A DNA stretch of 16,154 nt, taken from contig CAIYWM010000498.1 of NCBI GenBank assembly GCA_903929895.1, positions 1 through 16,154 of the forward strand, read 5' to 3'. Shown in pieces: positions 14,589-16,154 of this stretch (the first letter of the stretch is position 1; each line of letters begins with the position of its first letter). Below the pieces are notes generated by a model that searched no databases, was not told the DNA's origin, and saw only the letters and a program-made list of their open reading frames with translations. This DNA is from an uncultured Alphaproteobacteria bacterium. Its GTDB lineage: Bacteria > Pseudomonadota > Alphaproteobacteria > Reyranellales > Reyranellaceae. A program made the translations under genes and the position numbers.

Positions 14589-15362
14589 TCATGCGGCGCG
14601 CGAGATTTGTCGCACCGGAACGCCCGCGCGCGAGAGATGTTCCTTCGCCTGCGCGATGGTGAACTCGCCGAAATGGAAGATCGAGGCGGCAAGCACCGCC
14701 GAGGCGCCGCCTTTCGTCACGCCATCGACCAGATGATCGAGCGTGCCGACGCCACCCGAGGCCACGACCGGGACCGGCACCGCATCCGAAACGGCGCGCG
14801 TCAGGTCGAGATCGAAGCCCGATTTGGTGCCGTCGCGATCCATCGAGGTGAGCAGGATCTCGCCCGCGCCCGACTCCGCCATGCGGCGCGCCCAGTCGAT
14901 CGCATCGAGGCCGGTGCCCTTGCGGCCGCCATGGGTGAAGACTTCCCATTTGCCGGGACCGCTGCTGCGCGCGTCGATCGCCACCACGATGCACTGGTCG
15001 CCGTATTTCTCCGCCGCTTCGCGCACGAACTCGGGCCGCGCCACGGCCGCCGAGTTGATCGAGACCTTGTCGGCGCCGGCCAGCAGCAGGCGGCGGATAT
15101 CCTCGACCTGGCGCACGCCGCCGCCCACCGTGAGCGGCATGAAGCACTGCTCGGCCGTACGTCCGACGACGTCCAGGATGGTGTCGCGGTTCTCGTGGCT
15201 GGCCGTGATGTCGAGGAAGGTGAGCTCGTCGGCGCCGGCGGCGTCGTAAATGCGCGCCTGCTCGACCGGGTCGCCCGCATCGCGCAGGCCCACGAACTGC
15301 ACGCCCTTCACGACGCGGCCGTCCTTGACGTCGAGGCAGGGGATGATGCGGACCTTGAGCAT
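14589..15362 (-). CDS. hisF: Imidazole glycerol phosphate synthase cyclase subunit
   Basis: A 257-residue (beta/alpha)8 barrel that joins ammonia from HisH with PRFAR to give imidazole glycerol phosphate and AICAR. The catalytic acid and base are D11 ([14 protein letters not shown]) and D130 (VVAIDAR). [13 protein letters not shown] (78-90) and the phosphate-binding [10 protein letters not shown] complete the profile. Full family length. The ATG at 15362 comes four bases after the hisA stop, with AAGGGCGAG upstream, so it is coexpressed with hisA. Confidence 0.98.
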   Translation of the reverse strand: MLKVRIIPCLDVKDGRVVKGVQFVGLRDAGDPVEQARIYDAAGADELTFLDITASHENRDTILDVVGRTAEQCFMPLTVGGGVRQVEDIRRLLLAGADKVSINSAAVARPEFVREAAEKYGDQCIVVAIDARSSGPGKWEVFTHGGRKGTGLDAIDWARRMAESGAGEILLTSMDRDGTKSGFDLDLTRAVSDAVPVPVVASGGVGTLDHLVDGVTKGGASAVLAASIFHFGEFTIAQAKEHLSRAGVPVRQISRAA

Positions 15363-15366
15363 GGCG

Positions 15367-16095
15367 CTACTCGCCCTTCAGCACGCTGATCGCGTCGGGC
15401 ACCGTCACGCGACCGTCATAAAGCGCGCGGCCGACGATGGCGCCGACGATGCCGAACTCCTCGGTGGGCTTCAGTTCGCGCAGATCGTCGAGCGAGCTGA
15501 CGCCGCCCGAGGCGATGACCGGCGTGGTGAGATGTTGCGCCAGCGTGACCGTGGCATCGACGTTGACGCCGCCCATCGCGCCGTCGCGGTCGATGTCGGT
15601 GTAGATGATGGCCGAGACTCCGGCATCCTCGAAGCGCAGGGCGAGATCGAGCGCCCGCACCGTGCTCTGCTTGGTCCAGCCGTCGACTGCGACGATGCCC
15701 TCGCGGGCGTCGATGCCGACCGCGATCTGGCCGGGCCACTGCTTGCAGGCGGCTTTCACGAGGCCCGGCTCCTTGACTGCGATGGTGCCCAGGATCACCC
15801 GCTTCACGCCCGCCTCGAACCACTGCGCGATGCTCTCGATGGTGCGGATGCCGCCGCCGAGCTGGGTCGGCACCTCGACGTCCTTCAGGATGCTCTCGAC
15901 CGCCGCGCGGTTGACCGGATGGCCCTCGACCGCGCCGTTCAGGTCGACCAGATGCAGCCACTCGCAGCCGGCATTGGCAAAGGCCTTGGCCTGGGCGGCC
16001 GGGCTGTCGTTGAACACGGTGGCACGCTGCATGTCGCCGCGGAGAAGGCGCCCGCACTTGCCGTCCTTGAGGTCGATCGCGGGGAAAAGGATCAT
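15367..16095 (-). CDS. hisA: Phosphoribosylformimino-5-aminoimidazole carboxamide ribotide isomerase
   Basis: A 242-residue (beta/alpha)8 barrel that isomerises ProFAR to PRFAR, the substrate of HisF. Catalytic D8 ([11 protein letters not shown]) and D129 (VGIDAREG) are present, as are QLGGGIRT (78-85), [11 protein letters not shown] and ASGGVSS. One small oddity is Gly at position 15 (KCGRL), where most homologues have Val (KCVRL); the codon GGG differs from GTG by one base. The ATG at 16095 lacks a strong ribosome site (C-rich leader). hisF follows after four bases. Confidence 0.97.
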   Translation of the reverse strand: MILFPAIDLKDGKCGRLLRGDMQRATVFNDSPAAQAKAFANAGCEWLHLVDLNGAVEGHPVNRAAVESILKDVEVPTQLGGGIRTIESIAQWFEAGVKRVILGTIAVKEPGLVKAACKQWPGQIAVGIDAREGIVAVDGWTKQSTVRALDLALRFEDAGVSAIIYTDIDRDGAMGGVNVDATVTLAQHLTTPVIASGGVSSLDDLRELKPTEEFGIVGAIVGRALYDGRVTVPDAISVLKGE

Positions 16096-16154
16096 GGCGG
16101 CGGGGGTTTAGCGCGGGGGGGCCCGGGGCGCCACCCCGATCGGTCGCCGTCAGC
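16096..16154. other. Upstream edge of the his operon, no gene called
   Basis: These 59 bases precede hisA and are very GC-rich (runs of G and C). In this gene order hisH usually lies upstream, but I cannot identify its C-terminus in the bases available. TGA (minus strand, 16150-16152) or TAA (16108-16110) could be its stop. Confidence 0.4.

Overview
The window is GC-rich chromosomal DNA. Its vocabulary is alphaproteobacterial: the hisA-hisF-hisE order, a Tim14-like J-domain membrane protein, dispersed-repeat arms of the GAGCGCAGCGAAGGA type, and CTAGGG-like -10 boxes. A Rhodospirillales- or Reyranella-like soil or water bacterium would fit, but this is an inference from gene content only. I see no tRNA, rRNA, CRISPR array, insertion sequence or phage gene. 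No stretch longer than 150 bases lacks a gene.

Layout. (1) 1-1334, minus strand: an acyl-CoA dehydrogenase followed by the first 41 residues of a class III aminotransferase, probably one operon. (2) 1483-3105, plus: a complete ComM/YifB AAA+ helicase, divergent from the dehydrogenase. (3) 3109-3891, minus, and 4029-4520, plus: two unrelated small membrane proteins, the first of the DUF4239 type. (4) 8512 down to 4531, minus: a tightly packed run of HIT protein, secreted alpha/beta hydrolase, TauD/TfdA dioxygenase and AGPS-like FAD oxidoreductase. (5) 8606-9304, minus: a membrane-anchored J-domain protein whose HPD motif has become DPD. (6) 9438-13986, plus: a four-gene operon with overlapping or nearly abutting genes. 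It encodes a Tat-exported copper beta-propeller oxidoreductase related to thiocyanate dehydrogenase and to the N-terminal domain of nitrous oxide reductase, a MacB/FtsX-type permease with a His-rich outer domain, its ABC ATPase, and a single-pass membrane protein. (7) 13987-14125: a palindromic repeat region. (8) 16095 down to 14126, minus: hisA, hisF and hisE.

The most interesting part is region 6. The propeller enzyme lacks the CuA domain that would make it a nitrous oxide reductase. It keeps nearly every metal-site and active-site residue I can recall for thiocyanate dehydrogenase at matching spacing, except that one histidine position is glutamine. The three genes behind it form an ABC transporter plus a membrane partner. 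This recalls the NosDFY maturation machine of nitrous oxide reductase but is built from a different transporter type. My working model is a dedicated system that exports or matures a periplasmic copper enzyme, or supplies its metal or clears its product. No cytochrome c, cyanase or copper chaperone gene lies in the window, so substrate and electron acceptor stay open.

The other blocks are mostly housekeeping (histidine synthesis, DNA recombination) or catabolic enzymes of unknown substrate.
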